NCBI RefSeq assembly: GCF_021389975.1
Contig: NZ_CP089981.1
Coordinates: 6,411,501 to 6,475,500 of the forward strand
From: Fulvivirga ulvae
Lineage (GTDB): Bacteria > Bacteroidota > Bacteroidia > Cytophagales > Cyclobacteriaceae
Reading direction: 5' to 3'
DNA: 64,000 nt
Numbering within the stretch: the stretch's first letter is position 1; the number at the start of each line of letters is the position of its first letter. The notes under the pieces were generated by a model, which was given only the letters and a program-made list of their open reading frames with translations, was not told the origin of the DNA and searched no databases. The position numbers and the translations under genes are program-made. Below, one piece after another: positions 56,101-63,800 of the stretch.

Positions 56101-57858
56101 ATCTTTTACTCCTGAGGCTACTCTGGATTTGATCTTTTCTATGGCCGATGCAGAAAAATCAGTACCAATATATTTCTTCAGGTTCCCGGCCAGCTCATAA
56201 AACATCAATCCGCTACCACAACCAATCTCAAGAAGGTTTTCCGGTTTGTGAGCTTTGATAACATCAATGATGTCATTGAGCCATTCTCTCATCTGGTCTT
56301 TCGGGATGTCCTGTCCCGTAAAGCTATCCCCCCAACCTACGAGGTTAAACTCTACATCTTCCGGTTCATCAGACTCACCGTATTGTGATTCGTACAGGTC
56401 TTGCCAGCTATCCACCTGTTCATAGATAATCTTAGATTCAAGTTCTTCAACACACTTCTTCCCGGGTACAAAATAGGCCGTAAGTTTATTCATTTGCAGC
56501 GCATCTTTTTGAGCCACAACGGCACTTTGATGAACCTGGCTTATCTGGTTCAGGTTGCTTTCAACCTCTTTCAGTTCTATTCTATGTCCCCTGATCTTCA
56601 CCTGATCATCCACACGTCCTAAAAACTGAATATTCCCATCAGGCAACCATTTCACAAGATCACCGGTTCTATACATTTTAGCCTCTGACCTATTAGCATA
56701 CTCATCATCCATAAACCGCTCAGCAGTCAACTGTGGATTGTTGAGGTAGCCTGCCGTGACACCTTCGCCGCCGATATAAAGTTCCCCCTCAATACCGATA
56801 GGAAGCAACTCTTCATCCTCATCCATAACATAGGCACTAACTCCTTCGAAAGGCCTGCCTATCGGAATATTGTTATCAGGGGTTTTCTCTGCTTGTAAGG
56901 TATTGAAGGTATACCATGTACAACCGATGGTAGCTTCAGTAGGTCCGTATTCATTGATGATATCAACTGAGATGTTCCGTTTGGTCAGGAATTCCAGGTG
57001 GCTGTAATTCAGTGCCTCGCCTCCTACTACAAGTCTTCTTGTAATAGGGTTAACATCATCGATATATAAATCTTCAAGCAAGTGCAGCTGCGCCGGAGTA
57101 ACTTTCAAAAACTGATAAGGAGCATACTTTTTAACCAGATCGGTCTTAAAAAGGTCTCCTAGTTTTTGTTTAGACATGATCAATGGATTGCCGCTAAGCA
57201 ACGGAAGGAATATCGCCGTCAGAGATGCATCAAAAGAAAAGGACAGACATAGCAAAGTCCCTGAGTTTATCGCCTTTTCAGGCATGTATGTAGCTGCAAC
57301 ATTACTGATATAATGCCACAAATTCTTATCCAGCACTTTTACTCCTTTGGGTACTCCCGAGGTTCCTGAGGTATAGATTACATAGGTTAGTGAGTCAGCA
57401 GACCTGCCTGCACTTAAATTTGTGGATTCGAAGCCTTCCATGCTTTCTTTATCCTCCGGGGTTATGATCCTGAAGTTCCGTCGGATTGACTCCAGCATTT
57501 CACGATGCTCGCTGCTGCTGATTATAACCTCTGAATCCAGGTCATTAAGCAAAAAGTTCAGGTACTTTTTTGGGTGCCTGGGATCAACCGGAGAAAATGC
57601 TGCCCCTGTTTTTAAAACACCAAGGATACTCACAACGGTTTCAATAGATGGTCCCAAAACGATCGGGATAATATCACCTTTCTTCACGCTGTAAGAAACC
57701 AATCTGTGGGCAAGTTGATTAGCCCTCTGGTTTAGCTCATCATAGGTCACCTCCAGATGGTCGCATACCAATGCCAAGGATGTGGCATACTGCTCTGCCA
57801 CGCTCTCAAACTGATTAATCATATTTTCCTGGTGTATATATTTTGTAGTCTCTTGCAT
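47170..57858 (-). CDS. NRPS-B: A(MT)-T-C-A-T-C-A-T-E-like
   Basis: A 3562-residue NRPS that begins directly with an A domain; its C domain is the last domain of NRPS-A. Domains: A1 10-465 and 880-915, interrupted by a methyltransferase (466-865; LEIGCGSG 543-550); T 930-998 (S963); C 1018-1465; A2 1485-1968; T 1985-2055 (S2016); C 2073-2510; A3 2535-3025; T 3045-3110 (S3072); epimerisation-like domain 3120-3535; tail ending KESDDIIKF. Codes by eye: A1 DATKVGEIGK (Asn-like, so N-methyl-Asn), A2 DPEQVGKISK (unknown; its A10 reads STSKVDKK without the usual Gly), A3 DPQLFAYIVK (close to the Pro code DVQLIAHVVK). The acidic tail should dock with the N terminus of NRPS-C. Confidence 0.94.
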   Translation of the reverse strand: MQETTKYIHQENMINQFESVAEQYATSLALVCDHLEVTYDELNQRANQLAHRLVSYSVKKGDIIPIVLGPSIETVVSILGVLKTGAAFSPVDPRHPKKYLNFLLNDLDSEVIISSSEHREMLESIRRNFRIITPEDKESMEGFESTNLSAGRSADSLTYVIYTSGTSGVPKGVKVLDKNLWHYISNVAATYMPEKAINSGTLLCLSFSFDASLTAIFLPLLSGNPLIMSKQKLGDLFKTDLVKKYAPYQFLKVTPAQLHLLEDLYIDDVNPITRRLVVGGEALNYSHLEFLTKRNISVDIINEYGPTEATIGCTWYTFNTLQAEKTPDNNIPIGRPFEGVSAYVMDEDEELLPIGIEGELYIGGEGVTAGYLNNPQLTAERFMDDEYANRSEAKMYRTGDLVKWLPDGNIQFLGRVDDQVKIRGHRIELKEVESNLNQISQVHQSAVVAQKDALQMNKLTAYFVPGKKCVEELESKIIYEQVDSWQDLYESQYGESDEPEDVEFNLVGWGDSFTGQDIPKDQMREWLNDIIDVIKAHKPENLLEIGCGSGLMFYELAGNLKKYIGTDFSASAIEKIKSRVASGVKDYGATEFFRSQAHEVKLPAEQPLDTILINSVIQYFPGEEYLSRVIDNCVNMISDKGRIIIGDVRDNRLLKSFKGRLYLNNVMGSLEKKEFEWELRQAILAEEELCLHPQYFYDLQTQYPQISHVEIVEKQGEAINELSLYRYTVILHIGQDTNLEKPDWKVWCDDSIEKTLQEGHSLIAIKDAPNPRLKTDQQFLESLLHNDIETVNDILKSLEKVSDSSPATLEIIKKATESGYSTRFLVNEDPFKLNVVLSKDMSANVVNHWSHQDAGRSGLTNIPLYGEIKAKLQAEVRDELALMIPEYMVPTEMVALDELPTTSNGKVDVKFLSEVNNDSSLDNKNHIDPESELEIRVSEIWKDLLELNRIGLHDDFFQIGGHSLLATRIVSMIRKELQVELSLSDFFEHTTLHALCKFIQGQTSNVTLPAVKPRPRTGDVPLSFAQERLWFMDNLHGTVQYHMHWVFRLKGDLDTDVLEKSLRGVIRRHEVMRTVIKVENEVPAQVVLPVEDWNLQRHNIGEIEKQFGSIDNFVAQEIKKPFNLSGDFMVRAHLISLSEGEHLLVPVLHHISFDGWSMATLVHELKELYNSFLRKSPPTLQPLSLQYSDYAVWQRKYLAGDVLNQKLTYWTDQLQGLTPLDMPTDFRRPPQQSFRGAQVSGTISKELKNKLMKLSQKEGVTLYMTMLAAFNVLLYRYTGQDDIAVGTATAGRQQKEIEGLIGFFINTIVLRNQVDGQGTFKELVQQIKSVTLAGFENQEVPFEKVVEALGVERDMSRNALFQIQFLMQNTPKTEELKFDNVELIHENNDTVTSRFDLNFSLTEVEDEIYLEIVYCLDLFKKDTVERLFKHFVNVLTSIVDHPESHIDTINLLDEEEKALILNNFSQTITLPQEEKTLIDLFYQQAEKTPDNVALALRDTTLTYKELDERSNKLASYLMERGISKGKIVPLCLDRSFEMIIGILGVLKTGAAYAPIDPEYPQERITYILRDTESKIAISNSRCRHLLRYTDVFSTIVSLDKDWDTIGQQPGKKLLVETRLKDLMYIIYTSGSTGQPKGVLQEHGALTNFILHQSNEFKIAEDDRVLQFYSYCFDPSVEQIFMPLINGAVCVLIPDDTRRDHDLVEKYLQDLSITHLQATPGFLNNLKPGKYNGLRRVVAGGEVCAPKLYEKWRDYCTFYNKYGPTETAISATQYKCNSELDTERALSIPIGRPVTNTLVRILDKNMNMVPIGVAGDMYIGGVQLARGYHQMPELTREKFVPDVFSGEQGNRLYHTGDLARWMPDGNIDFLGRSDEQIKIRGYRVEPSEIEKVLQKASGIKQCVVIGSQDHAGYNRLVAYVLTDENYQKEKAKEYLLAHLPEYMVPSFFVEIDHIPLTSTSKVDKKALPAVEGMAVSNNNITKPRNEVEEKLIEIYKDILEIDQVGIHDNFFEIGGHSLLATRAVSVIRKKLGTGLSLNDFFMYPRVADLSSRMDASTSESTLPKIYVQPKNGNIPLSFAQERLWFIDKLRGSEQYHMPWAFEVKGNLNLNYLESAFSGIVNRHEILRTVVEESDGKGFQKVLPAEDWKMTVTDWSAIENKDVEGYITNLIKAPFNLAQDFMLRAEVISKSDDEHIVIVVFHHIAFDGWSVSVLVKELVELYNSLFYKRPAHVPHLSLQYADFALWQRKHLEGKELNKQIQYWKDKLTGVPALQMPTDYPRPNIQGVDGGMYQHTLDKSLADKLYALSKHEETTLYMTMVAAFKVLLHRYTAQQDICIGSPIANRTQTELETMVGFFVNTLALRTTVKGDMTFKDYLQQIKKTTLEAYQYQDAPFERVVEAIGVDRNMSHSPIFQILFVMQNTPPVDNIKLGDVNLKNRDFDTALSRFDIDINVTERNDEMIINWGYCKDLFKNETIVKLAEHYVNLLQAVVDNSQESIEKLKLLSSEEEYKLLEGFNDTAKTYSESRSIIRIFEEQVTLSPDETAITFYNDSLTYSELNQKANKLARHLVQAGVQPNSIVPVCMGRSIDLITSILAILKAGAAYLPLDPEYPNERLHFMVTDSGAGIVLTKDDTTDKFDTIEGEVQLINLDKDWDQIALLEKGNIVRPEVEDQMVYVIYTSGSTGTPKGVVMEEAALINLMQWHEEQACSTKGKTVLQFASLNFDPSFQEIFSALCYGGKLVLIDEVRRRDMQGMLALIKENGVNHLFIPYIVLKNLCEQAVRADIYPESIQAIFTAGEQLILNEDIRQFFDKTNARLLNYYGPTETQIVVSYEVQKTDFEDRKYSPIGKAISNVTQYVLDEHLNLCPIGVVGELYIGGVALAKEYLNREQLTGERFIQSPFHKGQRLYKTGDLARWLPDGNMEFIGRNDDQVKIRGNRVELGEVETKIRLNPMVRQCVVLTKENASGFKFLVAHVVPGTEYNQKELMNTLKAQLPYYMIPDVVIEHESIPVTVNGKIDKKQLQAVNIQAQSGQEYEAPQGKEEQDLANIWMELLAVDQVGRYDNYFDLGGNSIISIQMVSRANLLGYDMEISDLFEYQVIADIVPVLKQRDEKRAKEISFETLESLSATPNQFQYLESASSGYLSVALSVDKALSVAKLQQALNEVAKRHAALRVAFAKTDDQWTQRFDDAQTPLEVVDFSSSKEVHVGLQVEIAQQKLQHLPEDVAFRAILVQTNEDVERNAVILNANYLLVDLPSMDIIADEFMSVLDGKSLGEHIDTYKSTLGALNESYQADRYKKEADLWKGFMAEDTPVFNDSYEHFTEQIDLSAFDASSAHAVYQTGNLDFLLGALTLSLRRREDASAIVVGVENNSRADKVIGHFYQTYPFRLHAEKELSVDELIKQVKESRSKISDHGLGYGVLKYIVKEPQFEKNPWNIKLRFHGMTSVSNLSEHVISNAYLQSNFPLTGEEVIIDCGFDQDQLWLRWSFGEATGREQTQRISAEFVNSLKEIFEHCLEKEKLGQRQYTPSDFGLSGEISYEELDSFLNDEDSEKESDDIIKF
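47254..48501 (-). other. Degenerate epimerisation domain of NRPS-B
   Basis: Residues about 3120-3535. The fold markers QTYPFRL and C-terminal YTPSDFGL identify an E domain, and the Glu of the EGHGR position is kept (VGVENNS), but HHxxxD reads NYLLVD (N3249, Y3250, D3254). The sister domain in NRPS-C keeps HHLLMD. Loss of both histidines should abolish normal epimerisation. It follows the Pro-like A domain. Confidence 0.75.
55264..56463 (-). other. N-methyltransferase insert in A1 of NRPS-B
   Basis: Residues about 466-865, between A8 and A9 of the A domain. SAM-binding motif I is LEIGCGSGLMFYELAG (541-556), with GTDFSAS as motif II. The insert is homologous to the one in NRPS-A, and both have the shared segment DSFTG before the fold and AIKDxPNPRL after it. 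Inserts at this position in NRPS usually N-methylate the carrier-bound amino acid. Confidence 0.85.
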
Positions 57859-57871
57859 TTTTTAAATTTCA

Positions 57872-60800
57872 TTATCTGTTAAAACCGGTTAGCATCTGGT
57901 GGGCTTCCTGTGCCCCCATCATCTTCATGGATTTTATAGGTTTGTCAATATCAGCTACTACTGATGTAAGCAGTGTTTTATAGTGGTCAAACATTCTTTT
58001 GATAGTATCTGGGTAGAACAGGTCTGAGCAATACTCCACTCTGAACTCTATTCCCTCAGGCTTATCTCTCAGGTCGTAAGTGATATCAAATTTGGATGTC
58101 ACATTAGCTGCCACCTCGCTTGTAAGGGATAGGTCCGCAAGCTTCAGATCAGGTACGTCTGGAGTGTTTTGCAAAACAAACATGGTCTGGATCAAAGGAT
58201 TACCGACACTTTTCCGCTTTCCAACTACTGTCTCTATCACTTTTTCAAAAGGGGCATCCTGATATTCATAGGCTTTCAAAGTGCTGTCCTTAACACGTTC
58301 CATGTAGTCTCTGAAAGTCAGCGTTTTCTCCAGTTGAGTCCGTATTACTATAGCATTTACAAAGAAGCCTATCAGTGGCTCTACCTCTTTTCTTGTTCTG
58401 TTGGCTATGGCCACGCCAATGGCCAGATCAGTTTCTCTGGTATATTTGTGCATCATGACTTTGAATACACTCAGCATAGTCATAAAGAGAGTTGCCCCCT
58501 GCTCCAGAGATACTCTCTTCAATTGCTCACTTAATTCCTTATCCAAGTAGAAATATTGAGTATCTCCACGAGTACTTTGAACGGTAGGCCTTGGCATATC
58601 GGTTGGCAGGTATATAGGCTTTAGACCGTGTAATTGCTCTTTCCAATATCCCAGGAGGTCATCCAGATACTCCCCTTTAAAGTACCTGTTCTGCCAAATT
58701 GAATAGTCTGCATATTGTATCGGCAGGTTAGGTAAATCAACAGGTTGCCCGCTATAGCCACTGTCATATATCTTCACCAGTTCATCTACAAAGATTCCTA
58801 TAGACCAGCCATCGAAAGCGATATGATGAAAAACTACAACAAGTGTATGATCCTCAGCACCTCTTTTCATAATATCCGCTCGCACCATAAAATCATGGGC
58901 CAGGTCAAACGGAACATTCACCTGCTTATTGATGAACTCTTCATATTCCTCCCGGGTTTGCTCTCCGCTGATCTCGGAAGTACTGATCGTCCAGTCTTCG
59001 CTATTCAGAAAATGCTGTCCGACTTCCTCCTCTTCTCTGAATACTGTTCTTAGTACACTGTGCCTTTCAATAATTTGCCTAAAGGCTGATTCAAGCAGGC
59101 CGATATTCAAAGAGCCTTTGATATTGAACACCCAAGGCATATTGTACTGTACACTTCCCTGAAGGTTATCAATAAAATGCAGCCTCTCCTGCGCAAAAGA
59201 TAAGGGCACAAAATCTTTATCCCGTTCGACTGAAATTGCAGGCAAATCATTATCCGAAAGATGATCTTTAATATGGGCACTGAGCTCTGCAATAGTTGGG
59301 TACATAAACAGGTCCCGAACCTTAATGTTGATATTAAGGGTGCTGCTTATAGTTGAAACCACCCTACTGGCCAGGAGTGAATGTCCTCCAAGTTCAAAGA
59401 AGTTATCATTAATGCCTATATGGCTTTTAACCAATAGCTCCTTCCATATGGTTACCAAGTCTTGTTGAAGTTTGTTTTCCGGAGCACAATATTGTGTCGG
59501 GCTTAGCTCATCTCCCGTTTTTATAGTACTTAGAAACTGTTTATCTGACTTGCCATGACGGGTAAGTGGTATTTCCTTAATGGTGATAATTTCTGCCGGA
59601 ACCATATACTCAGGCAGTTGTCCCTGAAGCAGTTCTTTTACTTTTTTCTGAAGCTCCAGGTTTATATTCGCAAATAATGGCGAGCTCCATAAATCCTTCT
59701 TTTGATTTGCCCCTGAAGACATCAAACCATTATCTACATAACCCTCTATAGGGTGCACAGATAGTAGAAGATCTATTTTTAACGGGTCTTCATTTAAAAG
59801 CAACTTATAATGGTGACCTTTAGATCGCGCAGTTCTTAGCAAGTCGGCAACAAGCCGCTCCTCTTCAGATAAGAATTGCTCCAGGTATTGCTGAATATCT
59901 ATTACCGTATGGATCTCGTCAGAATCAATAGCCTCTAAAAGCAGCCTTTCTTTGGTAAGCCTCGGATTAGGCACATCTTTGATCGCAAACATTGGCTGTT
60001 GGAGCACCCATTCAAGATCGCCATTTTGACTCCATTCACTCCAGTTTTGCCAGGTTGGTTTTATCTCCTCTTTCTCCTGAAGGTGAATAATAACGGTATA
60101 GCGATAAAGGTTAAGTTCATTTACCTCTTCTCCCCTTTTCCAGAATGCTTCAATAAATCGGATCTCTGGGAATCTGTCTTTCAGGCCTGCAAAATATTGT
60201 GGCGAAATACAAAGCTCTTCTTCATTCCAGACTGCCTGGTCAAGGAACCAGCAATACTCGCGCTTATCCATCCCGCCTTGATAGTTGCCCAGTGTTAGCC
60301 TTCCTTTAAACGGTTTCAAGAGTCTGTTATCACGAATATCTCCTATGATAAGCCTTCCCTGCCCATTGAGCTTTTCTATAGATTTCTCAATAACCTCGGT
60401 CAGATAGCTTTCAGTCGGGAAATATTGTATGATCGAATTCAGAATGACTGTATCAACGTTATTGACAGGCACCTCACCTACTTCATGAGCCGGGCAAACA
60501 TGAAACTCATTGTTACCATATTCTCTGAGTCCCTTATCGATCCTGTTCTGTATTTGTCTAACCGATGAGCCTGAAAAGTCCGTACCGATGTAATTGTTAA
60601 CTTTTCCGGCCAATGCATAAAAGATCAGTCCTGTACCTGAGCCTATTTCCATTACATTTTGAGGCTGCTCATGGAAGATGACTTCTGAAATATCATCCAG
60701 CCACTCTCTCATCTGATGCGCAGGTATGGGCTCTCCTGTAAAGCTGTCATTCCATCCGATAATGTTGAACTCTTCATCTACGGCAGAATCATTTTCTGTT

Positions 60801-63800
60801 TTTCCATACTCTGAGTCATACAGGTTTTTCCAACTTTCTACCTGACTTTGCTGAAGTTGGTTTTCCAGAAGTTGCACTTCCTTTTTCTCCGGTACAATGT
60901 ACGACAAGATTCTATGTGCTCCTCCGGTACCTTCCACGGTCACTACACAACTATTCGATACTTCATCAAGCAGGTTTAATGTATTCTCTATCTCACCCAA
61001 CTCAATACGATGGCCTCTGATCTTCACCTGGCTATCGTACCTACCTATATATTGCAGGTTGCCATCCGCTCGCCAGCGCACCAGGTCCCCGGTTTTGTAT
61101 AATTGAGATGTTCCTCCCTCAAATTCATTGGCCATAAAGCGCTCTTTGGTCAACTCAGGCTTATTAAGATAGCCCATGCTCACCCCACTGCCTCCAACAT
61201 ATAGCTCGCCAATTACACCTACCGGAACAAGGTTAAGATTGGAGTCCAATACATAAGCAGCTCTGCCTGACAAAGGCCTGCCAATAGGGATGTTCTCCTG
61301 TTGATAGTCTGCCGGTATCTCGTAGGTCAGTGAAAACGTAGTGTTTTCAGTAGGGCCGTAACCATTGACAATGCTCAACTGAGGGTAGGTTGATTGCACT
61401 TTATAAATATGCTCTTCTGAAAGCCTCTCTCCCCCGGCCATGACCAGGTCCAGCCCTTCAAGAACATCAATCTGGGTATCAACAATGTAGTTAAACCAAC
61501 TTGCGGTAAACCACATTTTGTTTACACCAAAACGTTGTATTTCCTTCTTGAGCAGCTCAATCACCAGAAGGTTATTTTCTGATGCCATGATCAGATGGCC
61601 TCCATTAAGCAGCATGCCCCAATATTCAAAGGTTGAAGCATCAAATGATGGTGCTCCTGTTGATAGGAGGACATCGTTATCAGAAAGCCTCGCATAAGAC
61701 TGGTCCCTTACGAGACTGACGATGTTGTGATTACTCACCATTACCCCTTTAGGGCGGCCGGTTGTTCCTGATGTGTATATAATATTAGCCAGATGCTCAG
61801 CATCCGAATTAACACCCGGATTTTTGCTATCGCAGACTGATATTTCATCCTTTTGTTCGCTTTGATCAACTATGGTAATATCGCCGTTGTACCCTTTGAG
61901 TTTACTTTTAAAACTCTCGTCTGTAATGATGATTTTAGCCTGTATATCATCTAAAAGGAAGTGTACTCTGCCTGCCGGTAACTTGACATCAATCGGCACA
62001 TAAGCTGCTCCTGATTTAAGTATGGCAATGATACCAATGATCAGGTCTGTTGAACGCTCGAGGGCAATGGCAACAGGCATCTCTTTTGAAACACCCTGAT
62101 CAATCAGGTATGCACTTAATTTATTGGCCCTTTCATTGAGCTCCCGGTATGTAAGCGTTTGATCACCAAAACTCAAGGCAGGGTTTTCAGCGTATTTCTC
62201 TACATGCTCTTCAAACAGGCCTATGACAGTGCTACCCATCGCAGCAGGGTAGTTTTCTGCCTTACTAAACTGCTCTACCAATACCTTTTGCTCCGCTGCC
62301 GGTATGATATCAAGCATTCCTATAGACTGCTCTCTGTTTTCTATAATGGAAGCCAGCAGTTTTTCATAATGGCTTATAAATCGGTTGACTGTATCCTCTT
62401 TAAACAGGTCTGCACAATATCGGAACTCCAGCTTCAATTCCTCATTGATCTCCTTGAGATCAAAAACAAAATCAAAGACTGCGGTTCTGTTCTCCAAAGG
62501 AATTTCTTCAACCTCAACACCCTGCAAGTCAATTTTGGCCAGGTCCGGGGTGTTTTGCAAAGCAAACATGATATTGAAAAGCGGTGTATTATCACTGTTT
62601 CGGGAGCCGACAACTTCCTCTACCACTTTCTCAAAAGGAGTATCCTGATTAGCATACGCTTCAAGAGTTACATTTTCTATCTGTTTCAAAAATGACTTGA
62701 AGGACTGGCTTGCATCCACCTGGCTTCTCAATGCCAGTGTATTAACAAAAAAGCCAATCATATGCTCAAGTTTGCTGTGTCTCCTGCCTGCAAGCGGGAT
62801 TCCTACACAAATATCATTGACTGTGGTATACTTATTAATCAAAACTTTGAAGGCCGCAATCAGCACCATGAATAACGTTACTTGCTCCTCTTTGCAAATT
62901 GTCCTTAATCCCTGAATTGTAGCCTCAGAAAAAGTGTGTTTAACAATGGCTCCCTTGTGGCTTTTGGTTTCACCTCTGGGATAGTCTGTCAGCAACATTA
63001 CGGGTTCTACATCAGCCAATTGATCCTTCCAGTAATTCAACTGCCCCTCTATTTCTTTGGATAAAAGCTCTCTCTGCCACCAGGCGTAATCTGCATACTG
63101 CACTTCCAGATCTTCACTTTCCAGAGGTAGCCCTTTTGCCATGCTATTATAGATACGCATCAGTTCATCCAACATTACAGAGAGTGACCATCCATCGGAA
63201 GCGATGTGGTGCATAACCACAACCAATATATATTTTGATGTTTCCTGTCTGATGAGTGTGGCTCTGAGCATATAATCACCAGACAGATCAAAGGGCTCAT
63301 CAATTAATGATCGTACGCTTTCCTCTACAGGCTGGTCGGCTGGTTGTATATTTATGGCAAGGCTCCATGCTGTTTCGTCCATCACTTGCTGATAGCCAAC
63401 ACCTTCTACTTCGGTAATTTTGGTCCGAAGTACTTCATGCCTCTTAAGAATACTTTTGAATGCATACTCAAGTATTTCCGTATCAAGGCCCTCTCCCAAC
63501 TGGAATACCGCGGGCATGTGGTATTGAACACTGCCGTGGAGTTTATGAATAAACCATAACCGTTCCTGCGCATATGACAATGGCATTTTGTCCTGACGCT
63601 CTACTGCCTGAATATCCGACAACACTGTTTTCTTCTCACTACCCTTGATCAATTGGGCTATTGAAGCAATTGTCGGCGACAGAAAAATATCTTTAACGCT
63701 AATTTCTACCTGCAATTCATTCCTCAGGGATGAAGCCATTCTGGTCACGAGTAATGAGTGTCCGCCTAACTCGAAAAAGTTGTCATAAACACCAATATTC

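Noticed and set aside
57856..57880. Frameshift or sequencing error joining NRPS-A and NRPS-B
   Set aside because: Both frames have their own stop codon in the gap and NRPS-B has an A-rich ribosome site before its ATG, so two separate genes are more likely.
14086..63559. Plus-strand ORFs of 60-178 codons opposite the NRPS genes
   Set aside because: They lie antisense to well-supported coding regions, show no domains and follow the codon pattern of the opposite strand.
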